The notes: generated by a model from the letters alone, not told the origin. Shown: positions 31,511 to 42,560, numbered from the stretch's first letter. The stretch is DNA of 64,000 nucleotides from Euborellia annulipes (GCA_023213315.1 JAKCPI010015310.1:186001-250000), one strand, 5' to 3'. A program made the numbers and translations.

Positions 31511-32200
31511 GAGAATGACTTCCCCGAGACTTTCTCGTATGTTCTTTTGGAATTACGTCTGGGTGGGTGTGTGAACACGATTGCTTAAAAACCAAAGCAG
31601 CTAGATCGATGAAATTTGGTATATGCTCCTTACACTAAAATTGTAGATTTCTATCAACTTTTGGTGTAAATACGTCACCTTCGGCGAACAAGGGGGTCCA
31701 GGGGGCGGAGCCCCCTGAAAAATCGGCGCCCAAGTTGAGCTTCGCCCCTCCCGCCCTCAAAGGCTGGTTACGCCGCTGCTCCGTGCAACAGAAGCAATAT
31801 CTGCACCACTAAATTATATAAAATTCTTAAGGGAATTAAAGCAATACAAGCAAGTTGACGAAGATATTGCGGAAGTGGCTATTGCTAAATTTGTTCATCA
31901 TTTATATTATTTAAGTGAAAAATGCATAACTTTAGTACTTTTTGATGATTCAATTAATGAGGACACCAAATTAAAGATAGCTCAAAAATTATTAGCGGAA
32001 ATGGATGTAGATTACGAACATGAAATCGATGAAGTACAAGGTGAAAAAATAGGCGATTTTAAGAAATTGCCGCTTAGAAAAAGAAGATGTTTTCCAATTT
32101 TTAAAAAGCTCTATTGAAGAAATTTTGCTAAAATTAGCTAGTAAAAATTTTCTAAATTTATTACGCAGATGTGAAATAGGAAATTTTTTGCATTTACACC

Positions 32201-32372
32201 TGTGGCGACGTAGTTCAAAGAATATAAATTTGGAATGGTTGCCAGGAGAAGAGTATATAAGGAGATGTTTAATGTTTTTGTTTTTTATTGTAAAAATTTA
32301 TTTTGAATAAAAAGAAAAGATTGTTTTTGTTCTTGAATCCGGTAATTTATTGCCTCTCAAGTTAAGGTCTAA
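32201..32372 (+). repeat. 5' LTR of second Ty3/gypsy element
   Basis: 172 bp, TGTGGCGACG...GGTCTAA. Contains GAGTATATAAGGAG, a plausible TATA region, and AATAAAAAG, a plausible polyadenylation signal. Confidence 0.9.
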
Positions 32373-32396
32373 ATTGGTGACCCCGACGTGATCGCG

Positions 32397-33157
32397 ATGT
32401 CAGAAGAGCGCCATTTTGGAAGGTTAATCCCGCTTTATGGTTCCAACAATTGGAGGCGCAGTTCGCTTTACGGGGAATCACCCAAGATGAAACCAAGTAT
32501 TATTATGCAATTTCAGCCATTGAGAGTGACATCTTGCAAGAGGTTAGTGATATTATTATTAATCCGCCTCAAAAAGAGAAATATCATGCCCTTAAAGTCA
32601 ATTTAATTAAGCAATTTTCGGATTCCGAGGAAAAACGGTTAAAAAAATTATTAAGTGAGCTTCAGTTAGGAGACAAAAAGCCGTCCAAGCTTTATAGAGA
32701 AATGAAGGAAGTATCATCCAATAAGGTTGATGATAGTTTGTTGAAGACGTTGTGGCTGCAGAGGCTGCCGCATCATATGCAAGCTGTTCTTTCAGTCTCA
32801 GGGGAGACTATTGATAAGTTACTGCCCATGGCGGATAAGATTAGTGAAATTTCTGAAGATAAAGGCCTGTTTGAGGTTAGGAAATCCCAATCGGTGGACA
32901 ATCCTCGGGGTGAATTAGCTGCTTCTTCAACTGAAATGGAAGAGCTGAAAAAGCAGGTTGCGGAGTTAACCCTGGGGATAGAACAGTTAAGAATGAATAA
33001 TAAATATAATAGGCGTGAGAGATTCCGAGATCAGTCCCGATCACAAAGGGGACGTTCTCTTTCCAGGGGCCGCTCTTTTTGTTGGTACCATGATAGATTT
33101 GGTAGAAGGGCAGATAAATGTCAACCTCCTTGTAATTTTGCGAGTTCGGGAAACTAA
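32397..33157 (+). pseudogene. gag of second Ty3/gypsy element
   Basis: The main frame (32450-33157, about 235 codons) encodes a gypsy-type gag: QLEAQFALRG, TKYYYAISAIESDILQEVSD, SELQLGDKKPSKLYREMK, LWLQRLPHHMQAVLS, and a C-rich end (CWYHDRFGRRADKCQPPC). The likely ATG (32397) is in another frame; a one-base slip near 32415 separates them. It ends in a stop at 33155. Confidence 0.8.
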
Positions 33158-33183
33158 AGAGTCCACAAGTTGAGGCGGCGAGC

Positions 33184-33642
33184 TTGTTGGATGAAAAATC
33201 TAGTCGCTTATTTATCATAGATAAAAGGTCACAAAAAGCATTTTTGGTGGATACCGGGGCGGATGTCTCAGTCGTTCCTCCCGATGGTAGGCTCGGCAGA
33301 TCATCGTCAGAGGCTCACCGCATTTATGCCGCTAATGGATCTGTAATAAAAACGTTTGGGCAGAAACTCATACAAATAGATTTAGGTTTGAGAAGAGCAT
33401 TCCAATGGCCTTTTATCATTGCGGAGGTTTCCAAGCCTATCCTAGGAGCAGATTTTCTGTCGAATTTTGGCCTCTTGGTTGATTTGAAGCGTAGAAGGTT
33501 ACTTGATACATCTACCCAACTGTCTTGTAGCGGTACCATTATAAACGGGTTCTCAGGAAGTATTACTACTGTGAACAAAGCCTCGCCATTTTCTTTCTTG
33601 CTGGAGAAGTATAGCAGCATCACTAAGCCTCTTCAGGTTTAA
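33184..33642 (+). pseudogene. Retroviral-type aspartic protease region of the gypsy element
   Basis: Contains FLVDTGADVSVVPPD, the D-T-G active site. RIYAANGSVIKTFG and PILGADFL follow, typical of gypsy proteases. Frame relationships to the gag and RT pieces are disrupted. Confidence 0.8.
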
Positions 33643-34942
33643 GAAAACATTCAGCACCAGGTTACGCATCATATAATTACGGAGGGGCCTCCTGTTTTTG
33701 CTAAAGCAAGGCGATTATCTCCGCATAAGTTGGCCATTGCTCGAAAGGAGTTCCAGTATATGTTGGAAGCTGGCATATGCCGACCATCTAGCAGTAATTG
33801 AGCGAGTCCATTACACCTGGTTCCTAAAGCAAATGGAGATTGGAGGCCTTGTGGCGATTTTAGAAGATTAAATTCTGTAACGGTTCCCGATCGCTACCCA
33901 GTACCGCATATTCAAGATGTTTCCAGTCTTTTGCATGGTAAGCAAGTTTTTTTTTACAATTGATCTTACTAAGGCATATCATCAAATACCGGTCGAGCCC
34001 AAGGATATTCATAAGACCGCTGTTATTACCCCGTTCGGGCTCTATGAGTTCCCTAGAATGACTTTTGGGCTGTGCAACGCTGCACAGACTTTTCAACGCT
34101 TTATAGATGAGGTTTGTAGGGGCTTAGATTTTTGCTTCGCTTATATTGACGATTTGCTTATCGCGTCGAGCAGCTTGGAGCAGCATATGAAAGATTTGGA
34201 ATTATTATTTCAACGACTACAGCAACATGGTCTTGTAATTAATTTAGCAAAATGCAAATTCTGTCAAAGTGAGGTTAATTTTTTAGGGAACTTAATTTCT
34301 GGCTCTGGTATTCGTCCCCTACCGGATAAAGTTAAGGTGATTAGAGATTTCAAATTGCCAAAATGTAGGAAGGAACTTAGGAGATTTCTGGCTATGGTCA
34401 ATTTTTATCGCCGGTTCATTCCTCATGCTTTAAATCATCAATTAATATTGCTAGAGTATCTAAAAGGGGATAAGAGAAATGACAGAGGAATGATTGAATT
34501 TAGTGAAGAGGCGAAGTTAGCTTTTGAAAATGTTAAAAAGGACCTTGCGGAGGCAACACTCTTGGCTCATCCTTCCCCCGACGCTCCTTTAGCGTTGATG
34601 GTAGATGCGTCTGATTTGGCTTTAGGTGGTGTGGTGCACCAGTGGATAAAAGGTAGTTTTTTCTCAGCGCCTTTCTGATACACAGAGGAGTTATAGCGCT
34701 TTTGATCGGGAGTTACTGGCAGCTTATGAAGCTATTAAGCATTTTCGCTCCTTGCTGGAGGGGCGCCATTTCACTTTATTTACTGATCACAAGCCATTAG
34801 TTTTTGCGTTTCAACACCGCTCTGACCGTGCGTCGCCTCGACAATTGAGGCATTTGGATTTGGTAGGACAATACACCACGGATATTCGGCATATTTCAGG
34901 AAGTCAGAATGTCACTGCCGATGCCGTGTAGAGGCTATTCAG
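33640..34942 (+). pseudogene. Reverse transcriptase and RNase H of the gypsy element
   Basis: The RT begins near 33690 in a frame carrying a TGA at 33798. A slip in the T run near 33950 moves to the frame 33917-34678: [31 protein letters not shown], and [11 protein letters not shown] with YIDD in the active site. RNase H follows ([15 protein letters not shown]), then another slip near 34660 in a T run. The rest (RELLAAYEAIKHF, FTDHKPLVFAF) lies in a different frame, with a TAG near 34928. Confidence 0.85.
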
Positions 34943-36262
34943 GTGCCGTCAAGGATTGAATTTTCGGAGTTGGCTAAAGATCAGGCTAAGGATGAGGAGC
35001 TGAAGATTTATTTAAAAGCAGGTAGTGGTGATTCATTGTCTCTGGTTAAAGTTAAAATACCGAATTCCAATTTTCCGTTGTATTGTAACATAACGTCTGG
35101 CTTTATTCGGCCATTTCTTTGTAAGAAGTACCGGCGACAAGTCTTTGACTCTTTCCATAATCTATCACACCCTGGAGTGAAGGCAAGCGTAGACTTAGTT
35201 CGCAAGCGTTATGTGTGGCCTTCGATCAAAAAGGACTGTCAGTTGTGGGCCCGGGGTTGTCATGAATGCCAGAAAAACAAGGTGCACAGGCATACCTATT
35301 CTCCTTTGGAGGGGTACAAATTACCTAGCGATCGCTTCCGTCATATACATATAGATTTAGTGGGCCCATTGCCTTCGTCTGATGGTTATAGGTACTGTTT
35401 GACATGTGTAGACCGTTTTACAAGGTGGCCTGAGGCATTTCCCATTAAGGACATCAGCGCTACCACCGTTGCAAGGGCGCTATATGATGGATGGATGTCT
35501 CGTTTTGGAGTCCCTGAGATTGTTACTACCGATCGAGGAATGCAGTTTGAATCGGGTTTGTTTTCATCATTAGCCCGGCTTCTTGGCACTAGTCATTGCA
35601 GAACCACGTCCTATCATCCGCAGGCAAACGGGTTGGTAGAGAGATGGCATCGCTCATTTAAGAGCGCGATTAAGTGCCATGGAACCAACCGTTGGACGGA
35701 GGTACTCCCTACCGTTTTGTTGGGATTGCGTACAGCTTTTAAAGAGGACCTACAAGCTTCAGGGGCTGAGATGGTTTATGGATCTACACTTAGGCTTCCT
35801 GGAGAATTTCTGGGTTCAGGCGGTTTTGCAACATATCCATTATCTTTTGTTGGCCAATTGCAGCAGCATATGTCAAAATTGAAGCCATGTCCAGTTAGGT
35901 GGCACGGTTCTCGTAATGTTTTTATACATAAGGATCTTAAAGATTCTTCTCATGTTTATGTGAGGCAGGATGCTATTAAGCCACCTCTACAGGCACCTTA
36001 CGATGGGCCATATCCAGTCACATATCGTGCAAAGAAGTATTATACTGTTAAGATAAAAGGGAAAGATAGTAACATCTCAGTTGATCGCTTAAAGCCTGCT
36101 TTCTTGATTCAGGAAGATGGAAACGAGAAGGAAAAGAAAAGGATACTTAGGCCTACCGAGTCAAAAGACGATTTGAAACCAGCACTAAGGACAACTAGGA
36201 GCGGAAGACGAGTACACTTTCCACCACACCTGTTGGAAGTGTTAGCACTGGAGGGGGAGTAG
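34943..36262 (+). CDS. Integrase region of the gypsy element, frame open
   Basis: 439 codons open. Zinc-binding H-H-C-C (FHNLSHPGVKASVDLV, CHECQ), then the D-D-E core: D in HIDLVGPL, D in TTDRGMQFES, E in NGLVERWHRS. A basic C-terminal tail follows (RTTRSGRRVHFPPHL). It reads to the 3' LTR. It is the only long undamaged part of this element's pol. Confidence 0.85.
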   Translation: MPSRIEFSELAKDQAKDEELKIYLKAGSGDSLSLVKVKIPNSNFPLYCNITSGFIRPFLCKKYRRQVFDSFHNLSHPGVKASVDLVRKRYVWPSIKKDCQLWARGCHECQKNKVHRHTYSPLEGYKLPSDRFRHIHIDLVGPLPSSDGYRYCLTCVDRFTRWPEAFPIKDISATTVARALYDGWMSRFGVPEIVTTDRGMQFESGLFSSLARLLGTSHCRTTSYHPQANGLVERWHRSFKSAIKCHGTNRWTEVLPTVLLGLRTAFKEDLQASGAEMVYGSTLRLPGEFLGSGGFATYPLSFVGQLQQHMSKLKPCPVRWHGSRNVFIHKDLKDSSHVYVRQDAIKPPLQAPYDGPYPVTYRAKKYYTVKIKGKDSNISVDRLKPAFLIQEDGNEKEKKRILRPTESKDDLKPALRTTRSGRRVHFPPHLLEVLALEGE

Positions 36263-36434
36263 TGTGGCGACGTAGTTCAAAGAATATAAATTTGGAATGG
36301 TTGCCAGGAGAAGAGTATATAAGGAGATGTTTAATGTTTTTGTTTTCTATTGTAAAAATTTATTTTGAATAAAAAGAAAAGATTGTTTTTGTTCTTGAAT
36401 CCGGTAATTTATTGCCTCTCAAGTTAAGGTCTAA
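36263..36434 (+). repeat. 3' LTR of second Ty3/gypsy element
   Basis: 172 bp, one visible difference from the 5' LTR. Confidence 0.9.
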
Positions 36435-36799
36435 ACACCCATCAAAATGGATTACTTTTCTAGAATACCAAAAAGGAAAACATCTCTTGAAAGAACTGAA
36501 GATTGTGAATGATCCGGCAGAAAGGGGTATCAATCTAATAGAGGATTTCAACGATAAAATTACACTGGATGAGGATCAAAAGCAATTTTTAGTGCAGGTG
36601 ACTTAGACTACGTTTTATATTTTCTGAAATTGGCATGATTAATAACCTTATAAATACATTTGTGTTTTTATTTGTTAGAGACAGTCCAAGAATACCGGCG
36701 AAAATATTCTAGGCCAACAAGAGAAGTCTTACAAAAAACATTCACGTAGAATATGTAACTTTTCATTATAATGTTCGTTTATATTTAAGTTATGCCTAT

Positions 36800-37077
36800 A
36801 GAACGCCCACGGGGCTTGGAGTAGTTGGTAGCGTGTCTACCTTCTATACCGAACGTCGCGGGTTCGGACCCCAGGCAGTCCGATAATTTTATTTAAGGCA
36901 TTTGGATACCAAATGACTTAATTAAAAATGCCTGGACCCCAATATGTATAATAATCATTAACGGATATCGTTTAAAGTCTTAAATGGCCTAAGTTGCCGA
37001 AAAAGACTGTGTGAATGAGTGTGTGAATGTGAGCGTGAATGAGAAAAAAGTGTGAATGTTTAAAAAAAAAAAAAAAA
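36800..37077 (+). mobile_element. tRNA-derived SINE with target duplication
   Basis: The head has an A-box-like TGGAGTAGTTGGTAGCG and a B-box-like GGGTTCGGACCCC, followed by a body and a poly-A tail (37061-37077). A 13-bp direct repeat AAGTTATGCCTAT flanks it (36787-36799, 37078-37090). It is intact in structure and could be transcribed by RNA polymerase III. Confidence 0.85.
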
Positions 37078-37248
37078 AAGTTATGCCTATGTAAAAAAGA
37101 TATTTAGTATTTAAATTTTCAAATTATGGCTAGTCAACATTAAAATAAAATTACAAGCACATATATTATTACCCAAAACGAAAAAAGTGATTTTAATCGC
37201 TATAAGTTATGATTTTAAAAAATATAATAAAAAAAAAACTTTTTAAAA

Positions 37249-38502
37249 AAATGCTTTTATTTAAATTGAACTAAAAAGAGAAAAATAATTTAATTTAATT
37301 GTTCTTGTTGAAATTGTTTAATATTAATGACTTAAAATAAAAGCGTGGGGCGCTCATTGATATTCGTAGCTTAAGGGAAGCCTCGGAATAACTTCGAAGC
37401 GCCCACGCTTTTATTTTAAGCCATTAATATTAAACAATTTCAACAAGAACAATTAAATTAAATTATTTTTCTCTTTTTAGTTCAATTTAAATAAAAGCAT
37501 TTTTTTTTAAAGTTTTTTTTTATTATATTTTTATTTTAAACTTTTTAGTCTTTTTTATTATAGATAGAGTGAGTATTAAATAAAAAAAAAAGGCAGGAAG
37601 CGGGAGGGATCAAATAAAGTACCACATTAGTTTAGTCTATTTTGATAAAAAGCTTCAGGCAATAGTTGTCATCAAAAATTACCCTTAAATATCAAATTTC
37701 ACGCCTCTAGCTCATCGGGAAGTCTTTTGAAAATAGATTTGTTTGCGTGAGGTTTCAAATAAAGTACCACATTAATTTGGCCTATTTTGGTGAAAAATTT
37801 TTTACAAGGGTGTCCCTAAAAATGAACCTTAAATATCAAATTTCACATCTCTAGCTCATCGGGAAGGCTTTTGAAAATAGATTTGTTTTCGTGAGGTTTC
37901 AAATAAAGTACCACATTAATTTGGCCCATTTTAGTGAAAAAATTTTTACAAGGGTGTCCCTAAAAATGAGCCTTAAATATCAAATTTCACACCTCTAGCT
38001 CATCGGGAAGGCTTTTGAAAATAGATTTGTTTGCGTGAGGTTTCAAATAAAGTACCACATTAATTTGGCCCATTTTGGTGAAAAATCTTTTACAAGGGTG
38101 TCCCTAAAAATGACCCTTAAATATCAAATTTCACACCTCTAGCTCATCGGAAAGGCTTTTGAAAATAGATTTGTTTGCGTGAGGTTCCAAATAAAGTACC
38201 ACATTAATTTGGCCTATTTTGGTGAAAAATTTTTTACAAGGGTGTCCCTAAAAATGAGCCTTAAATATCAAATTTCACACCTCTAGCTCATCGGGAAGGT
38301 TTTTGAAAATAGATTTGTTTGCGTGAGGTTTCAAATAAAGTACCACATTAATTTGGCCCATTTTGGTGAAAAAATTTTTACAAGGGTGTCCCCAAAAATG
38401 ACCCTTAAATATCAAATTTCACACCTCTAGCTCATCGGGAAGTGCCCTAAGCAAAGACTCAAAGTTGGTGACCTTGAAAGAGTAAGTTAAATAAAAGCAT
38501 TT
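37249..38502. mobile_element. Composite foldback-minisatellite element 2
   Basis: The head foldback: AAATGCTTTTATTTAAATTGAACT with AAAAAGAGAAAAATAATTTAA returns inverted at about 37380-37502, ending TTAAATAAAAGCATTT. A tandem array follows (37615-38440). The element closes with a third TTAAATAAAAGCATTT at 38487-38502. It shares the plan of 9768-13553 and the AAAAAGAGAAAAATAAT inner block, but has an unrelated array. Confidence 0.7.
37615..38440 (+). repeat. Tandem array, unit about 144 bp, about six copies
   Basis: Units carry GTGAGGTTTCAAATAAAGTA, CCACATTAATTTGG, ACAAGGGTGTCCCTAAAAAT and TTTCACACCTCTAGCTCATC. Starts are near 37746, 37891, 38035, 38179 and 38323 (period 144-145), plus a diverged first unit. 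Copies are highly similar. Confidence 0.92.
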
Positions 38503-39130
38503 AAAAAAAAATAGGGCAAGAGCGCCACGTATTAATATTATTATTTTGAGCCAATATTCTATAGGACTTACTTTTGGATATAATGGAACAAAATTCCGCC
38601 CGGCACTACTCCCTAAAAGAAAATTGAAAAAAAATAAGTGGCACCCTAATATATATTTATAGACAAATTTTCTTAATTAGATAATATATTTTGGAGTAAA
38701 TACTTGCTGTCACAAAGGGTTTCAGTTGGACAAAAAAAACCTGAAAAATTTGATAATTCTTTATTATATTTATTTTTTCTATAAGCTAACCAACAATTAA
38801 GGTAACAGAAGAAATCTGTTCATTTTAATTAATCTAGCCAGAAATCTTCTAAAAAAAATTCTTAAAGTATGTAGAGAGGCAATGGGTTGGACAGATTGTG
38901 AAGATCAATATAAATTACATAGGCAAAAAAAAAAAATTATGCCGAGATATTTCAAACTTCAAATGCCCCAATGGCCACTTAAAAAAAAAATTTCTGTTTG
39001 GAGGGCCGAATTATAAAATAGTTGGTATGCAACTTCATCAGTGAGTTTTAATAGGTATGGTATACAAAGTAAAAACGCGTTTGTATTATTATTTTAATTT
39101 ATATAAAAAATATCAAATTACAAAAAACTT
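38503..39130. other. AT-rich sequence, no supported gene
   Basis: Apart from the inverted match of 38560-38650 to 29352-29480, I see nothing. Confidence 0.4.
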
Positions 39131-39134
39131 AGTA

Positions 39135-39345
39135 GAAAATTTGAGGATGTTGGTTTTCAATATTAACTTTAATATTTGTCGTTGATAAACCAAGCAACTG
39201 AGTAAGTGACTTATCAAAGAGGGAACATCTAGATTTTGACTTTATAAATTTCATGTTGGAAAAGCTGCTTTCGCAAAGATACGTTCTTCCAATCATTGAG
39301 CCCAGTGTAAGCCCTAAGTTTCCTATCTTTAATATGGAATTATTT
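39135..39345 (-). pseudogene. hAT transposase C-terminal (dimerisation) fragment
   Basis: The minus strand encodes GRTYLCESSFSNMKFIKSKS, then RCSLFDKSLTQLLGLSTTNI without stops. The CESSFSxMKxIKSKxRxSLxDxxL pattern is the conserved C terminus of one hAT transposase group. No upstream catalytic part is recognisable here. It differs from the hAT at 42691-45783. Confidence 0.7.
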
Positions 39346-39536
39346 AATCATTTAATTAGAAAATAATAAAACAAGCAATTAAATGCCAATATGTATTTAT
39401 TTAAAAGTGCAAAAAAGTAAAAATTTTTGTCGATATTTCCTTTATTTTTTTTACAGTCGGGGTACAATTTAATTGCCTATTGTCTGCTCCTGCTTACAAT
39501 GTAGAAAGAATGACTTTTGGTCTCGCTCAACGATTA

Positions 39537-40595
39537 CACTAGTCGACAAAAATGAACTTTTTTTCTTTCACAAGAATGAAGATATGAAATTCTAGAAGTA
39601 TATTTCACCCTGAATTCAGATATGTAGTTAGAATTTTTCCATCAGGCACAGTTTTAGAGATATAGAACAAAATAGATTTTAGTCGAAAATGGGCTCTAAA
39701 ACTGCTTTTATTTAGAATGTTCAAATTATTTTTAACGCCGCATCCCGTCAAATTATGCAGATAGTTAGAATACATATAAATTTTAAGTTGTTTTATGTTC
39801 GATATTCTATAGTTCTTTGGCTTTCTAAAAATCATTCATTCATAAAAATCTACTAATTATTAACGAAATTATTAACAAAAACGTCAGCAAATAAAAAACA
39901 CAAGTACACTCACTGGACGAAAAAAATGGACCTCTTGTTCTTTTAGAAGTATAAAGAAAGATATGAGATTCAAAAAATATTTTTTTTAAATAATATATAA
40001 TAAAGTTAGGGCCCGTGACCCGATGCTCAGAGAGGATACATTAGCTTCTCGTGGATAGGGTTCGCTTTTTAATTCAATTGAAGTCCATTTTTTTCGACCA
40101 GTGAGTGTACTTGTGTTTTTTCTTTGCTGACGTTTTTGTTAATAATTTCGTTAATAATTAGCAGATTTTTATGAATGAATGATTTTTAGAAAGCCAAAGA
40201 ACTATAGAATATCGAACATATATGTGTTTTGCATTCAGGGGTATCTAAAATTGTATTAGGGGTGACCAAAGCAAAAAAAAATCTTGGAAATTTCGATTTT
40301 TTGAAACTTTAAGCCGTTTGCGGCACGTCTAAATGACCTCCGATTGGAATGAAACTTAAAATTTATATGTATTCTAACTATCTGCATAATTTGACGGGAT
40401 GCGGCGTTAAAAATAATTTGAACATTCTAAATAAAAGCCGTTTTAGAGCCCATTTTCGACTAAAATCTATTTTGCTCTATATCTCTAAAACTGTGCCTGA
40501 TGGAAAAATTCTAACTACATATCTGAATTCAGGGTGAAAAAATGCACTAGGTTCACTAATCAGATATCTTGTGAAAAAAACCTTGTCGACTAGTG
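39537..40595. mobile_element. Foldback MITE with TTA target (Harbinger-like?)
   Basis: The ends CACTAGTCGACAA and TTGTCGACTAGTG are flanked by TTA on both sides (39534-39536, 40596-40598). A TWA target is typical of PIF/Harbinger, but the terminus itself is not diagnostic. The arms (39605-39840 and 40345-40540) are inverted copies containing TCTAACTATCTGCATAATTT and ACTGTGCCTGATGGAAAAAT. Nested inside is the MITE at 39907-40107. Confidence 0.65.
39907..40107. mobile_element. Mariner-type MITE, TIR CACTCACTGG
   Basis: The ends CACTCACTGGACGAAAAAAATGGAC and GTCCATTTTTTTCGACCAGTGAGTG are flanked by TA (39905-39906, 40108-40109). Confidence 0.85.
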
Positions 40596-40599
40596 TTAT

Positions 40600-41400
40600 T
40601 AGTCCATGAAAGTTTTCTATTAGCTTGACAGCCCTTCCAGCTGTATCATTCACTGCTTTTAGCGAAAGAATTGTTCTTTTGGCTTCTAAATACGAAGCAT
40701 TGCTCTCCTCCGAGAGAGGACACTTAAGCAGAGTGTCTTTCTTCCTTCAATGGTACATTTCTTTTTACAAAAACTAGGTTAAAGAAGGAAAGTCTAAAGG
40801 ATTTAACTAGGTATCATCTTCGTTTTTGTTTGGACTCGTAATATTTTCAGAAAGTGCAAATCTTGAAAACGTGCCTTTATCGCTGAAATGCATTAAAGCC
40901 ATGGCTTAACATAAGTCGTTGACATACTTTGTTAAAATGGCGCAATGCATTTGTTATATATTGTGCCCTTTTCTCGAAAAGGCTCATTAATTTTAATAAA
41001 ATCGGAGACTAGTTTTTGGCTGCTCTTGCTTCCTTCCTTATACCCGGTATGTAAATCAACGGGAAGAACGACACTTTTCTTAACACATGGTCCTCTCTCG
41101 TAGGAGAGCAATGCATCGTATTTAGAAGCCAAACGAACAATTCTTTCTCTAAAAGCAGTGAATGATACAGGTGGAAGGGCTGTCAACTTAATAGAAAAAT
41201 TTCATGGACAAATCAATAATCGTTGAGCGCTACCAAAAGCCATTTCTTCTACGTTATGTGCAGCAACATTCCGTATAGTAGACAATTTTATCCTGACTGT
41301 AAAAAATAAAAGGAAATATGGACAAACTTTTACATTTTTGTACTATTAAATAAATATAGGTATTTATTAATTGCTTGTTTTATTATTTTCTAATTAAATT
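40600..41400. repeat. Foldback repeat with coding-like arms
   Basis: 40615-40735 and 41085-41215 are inverted copies (GACAGCCCTTCCAGCTGTAT, AGCATTGCTCTCCT). The minus-strand reading of the right arm gives an 84-codon frame (FTAFRERIVRLASKYDALLS, VVLPVDLHTGYKEGSKSS) whose opening is also encoded by the left arm. I do not recognise the protein. The sequence 41320-41400 also matches 39350-39430 inverted. Confidence 0.55.
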
Positions 41401-41739
41401 ATTTCAAAAAAATTAAATAATTTTCCAAATTAAAGATAGGAAGATGCCTCGGGCGCGCGCCTATACATACTTCCACCTTACTAGACATATTTCAAGGAGG
41501 TCTGGGTCGGTTATTGAAGTTTGTATTATGTAAAATTTATTTTACCAGTGTTTTTAATAGAATCAACAAAATTATAACTTATCCGTAAAAAAAAAAAAAC
41601 AGGGGATCGGGGGGTACAGTCTGTTTCAATATTAATCGACACCCTAGAGGATAGAGCCCTGAAATTAGACAACCAGAAAATAAATAAATAAACTTTTTTT
41701 TTTATTTAGAAAGAGACGAAAGAGAAATTATCAATTGAT

Positions 41740-41960
41740 ATAATTGGAGGTTTACTTCTTTTAAATCCGTATGATGGAGTTCACGGTAATTAAAAACAAA
41801 GTATTTTACTTTATTATGCAGGAATTTTATTGCCAGACAACTGTTGTGTGCACATTCTCACAGTTTCGGTCCGAAAAGGACCATCATCAGGCCTGAAACA
41901 TACAAATTGTTTTCTTAAATTTCATGCAACACCGGGCCAATCTTTCATATGATTACATAT
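41740..41960 (-). repeat. Repeat with hammerhead core (41860-41895)
   Basis: Minus strand: GGCCTGATGATGGTCCTTTT, CGGACC, GAAACTGTGAGAATGTGC. CTGATGA at 41890-41884, stem II GGTCC/GGACC, GAAAC at 41867-41863. All core bases are present, but the cleavage triplet and stem I are unclear. The surrounding sequence resembles the arm repeat at 19440-19500. Confidence 0.5.
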
Positions 41961-42039
41961 TCATTTTCTTCACAATACAATGAATGAAGCTGTTGGGAAA
42001 AAGCATAAGGGTAATTTATATATTTAGGTAGAGATATAG

Positions 42040-42560
42040 ATAAAAATTAAATTTTACTAGAAAATGTGCTTAAACTGCTTTTATTTTGAATTTCCTAGAT
42101 TTTGTTTAAGGCGTTACCCCTTAAAAATATGCAGATAGTTGGAATAATATTAAGTTTCAGCCCATTCGGAGGTGATTAAATGGTTCGCCTAAGAGATTGG
42201 TAGCCAAAGTTTTTTTCAAAAACTATTTTGTATATAATTTCGTTAAAAATTAACAGATTTGTTTGTTCAAAGTCTGATAAAAAAAAAAAAAAAAAAAAAA
42301 AAAAAATAGGCGGTTAGCTCTCTCTCTGTAACTCTAGTTTATTGGAATGTGACGGACACTACTAAATCACCCCCGATTGGGCTGAAACTTTATATTTCTA
42401 TGTATTTCAATTATCTGCATATTTTTTAAGGGGTAACACCTTGAAAAAAATCTAGGAAATTCAAAATAAGAGCACTTTTAGACCACATTTTCTATTAAAA
42501 TTTAATTCTCTATATCTCTAAAACTAGAACTGATAGGGTAAAACTGATGGAATTTTTGGA
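42040..42560. repeat. Foldback repeat with poly-A spacer
   Basis: Arms 42045-42205 and 42355-42535 are inverted copies (ATTTAATTCTCTATATCTCTAAAACT, TCTGCATATTTTTTAAGGGG, GGGCTGAAACTTTATA). A poly-A run (42281-42306) lies in the spacer. The arms are distantly related to those of the element at 39537-40595. Confidence 0.75.

Larger units (their letters stand above)
30253..31778. mobile_element. hAT-like non-autonomous element, TIR CAGTGGCGTAACTAG
   Basis: The left end CAGTGGCGTAACTAGG is inverted at the right end (GGTTACGCCGCTG). Flanks CTCCGTGG (30245-30252) and CTCCGTGC (31779-31786) agree at 7 of 8 positions. It contains the CAAGGGCGGAT MITE (30462-30728), an R1 fragment (30905-31075) and a SINE fragment (31340-31510). 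There is no transposase. Confidence 0.8.
32201..36434 (+). mobile_element. Ty3/gypsy LTR retrotransposon with multiple ORF lesions
   Basis: LTRs of 172 bp at 32201-32372 and 36263-36434 differ at one base that I can see (TTTTTTATTG against TTTTCTATTG). A 5-bp target duplication ACACC flanks it (32196-32200, 36435-36439). A TTGGTGACCCCGACGTGAT primer-binding-like sequence starts just after the 5' LTR. Coding is broken by several frameshifts and stops, several of them in homopolymers. Confidence 0.93.
30098..36606 (+). pseudogene. Decayed uncharacterised gene split by a MITE and an LTR element
   Basis: The coding remnants are 30098-30252, 31787-32196 and 36435-36606. The first two join in frame when the MITE and one target repeat copy are removed (KCYVKYWLR continuing TEAISAPLNYIKFLRELKQY). 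The second ends HHLYYLSEKCITLVLFDDSI and later residues. After a frameshift near 32070 and the LTR element, the last piece reads SKWITFLEYQKGKHLLKELK, then NDPAERGINLIEDFNDKI and DEDQKQFLVQV. The LYYLSE.C..L.LFDD and NDxAERGxxLIxxFN phrases recall an uncharacterised family often seen in arthropod genomes, probably transposon-derived. I do not know its function. The gene was probably dead before or after the insertions; the frameshift is independent of them. Confidence 0.55.

Noticed and set aside
37615..38440. CRISPR-like array
   Set aside because: Units are contiguous 144-bp tandem repeats without unique spacers, in a eukaryotic context.
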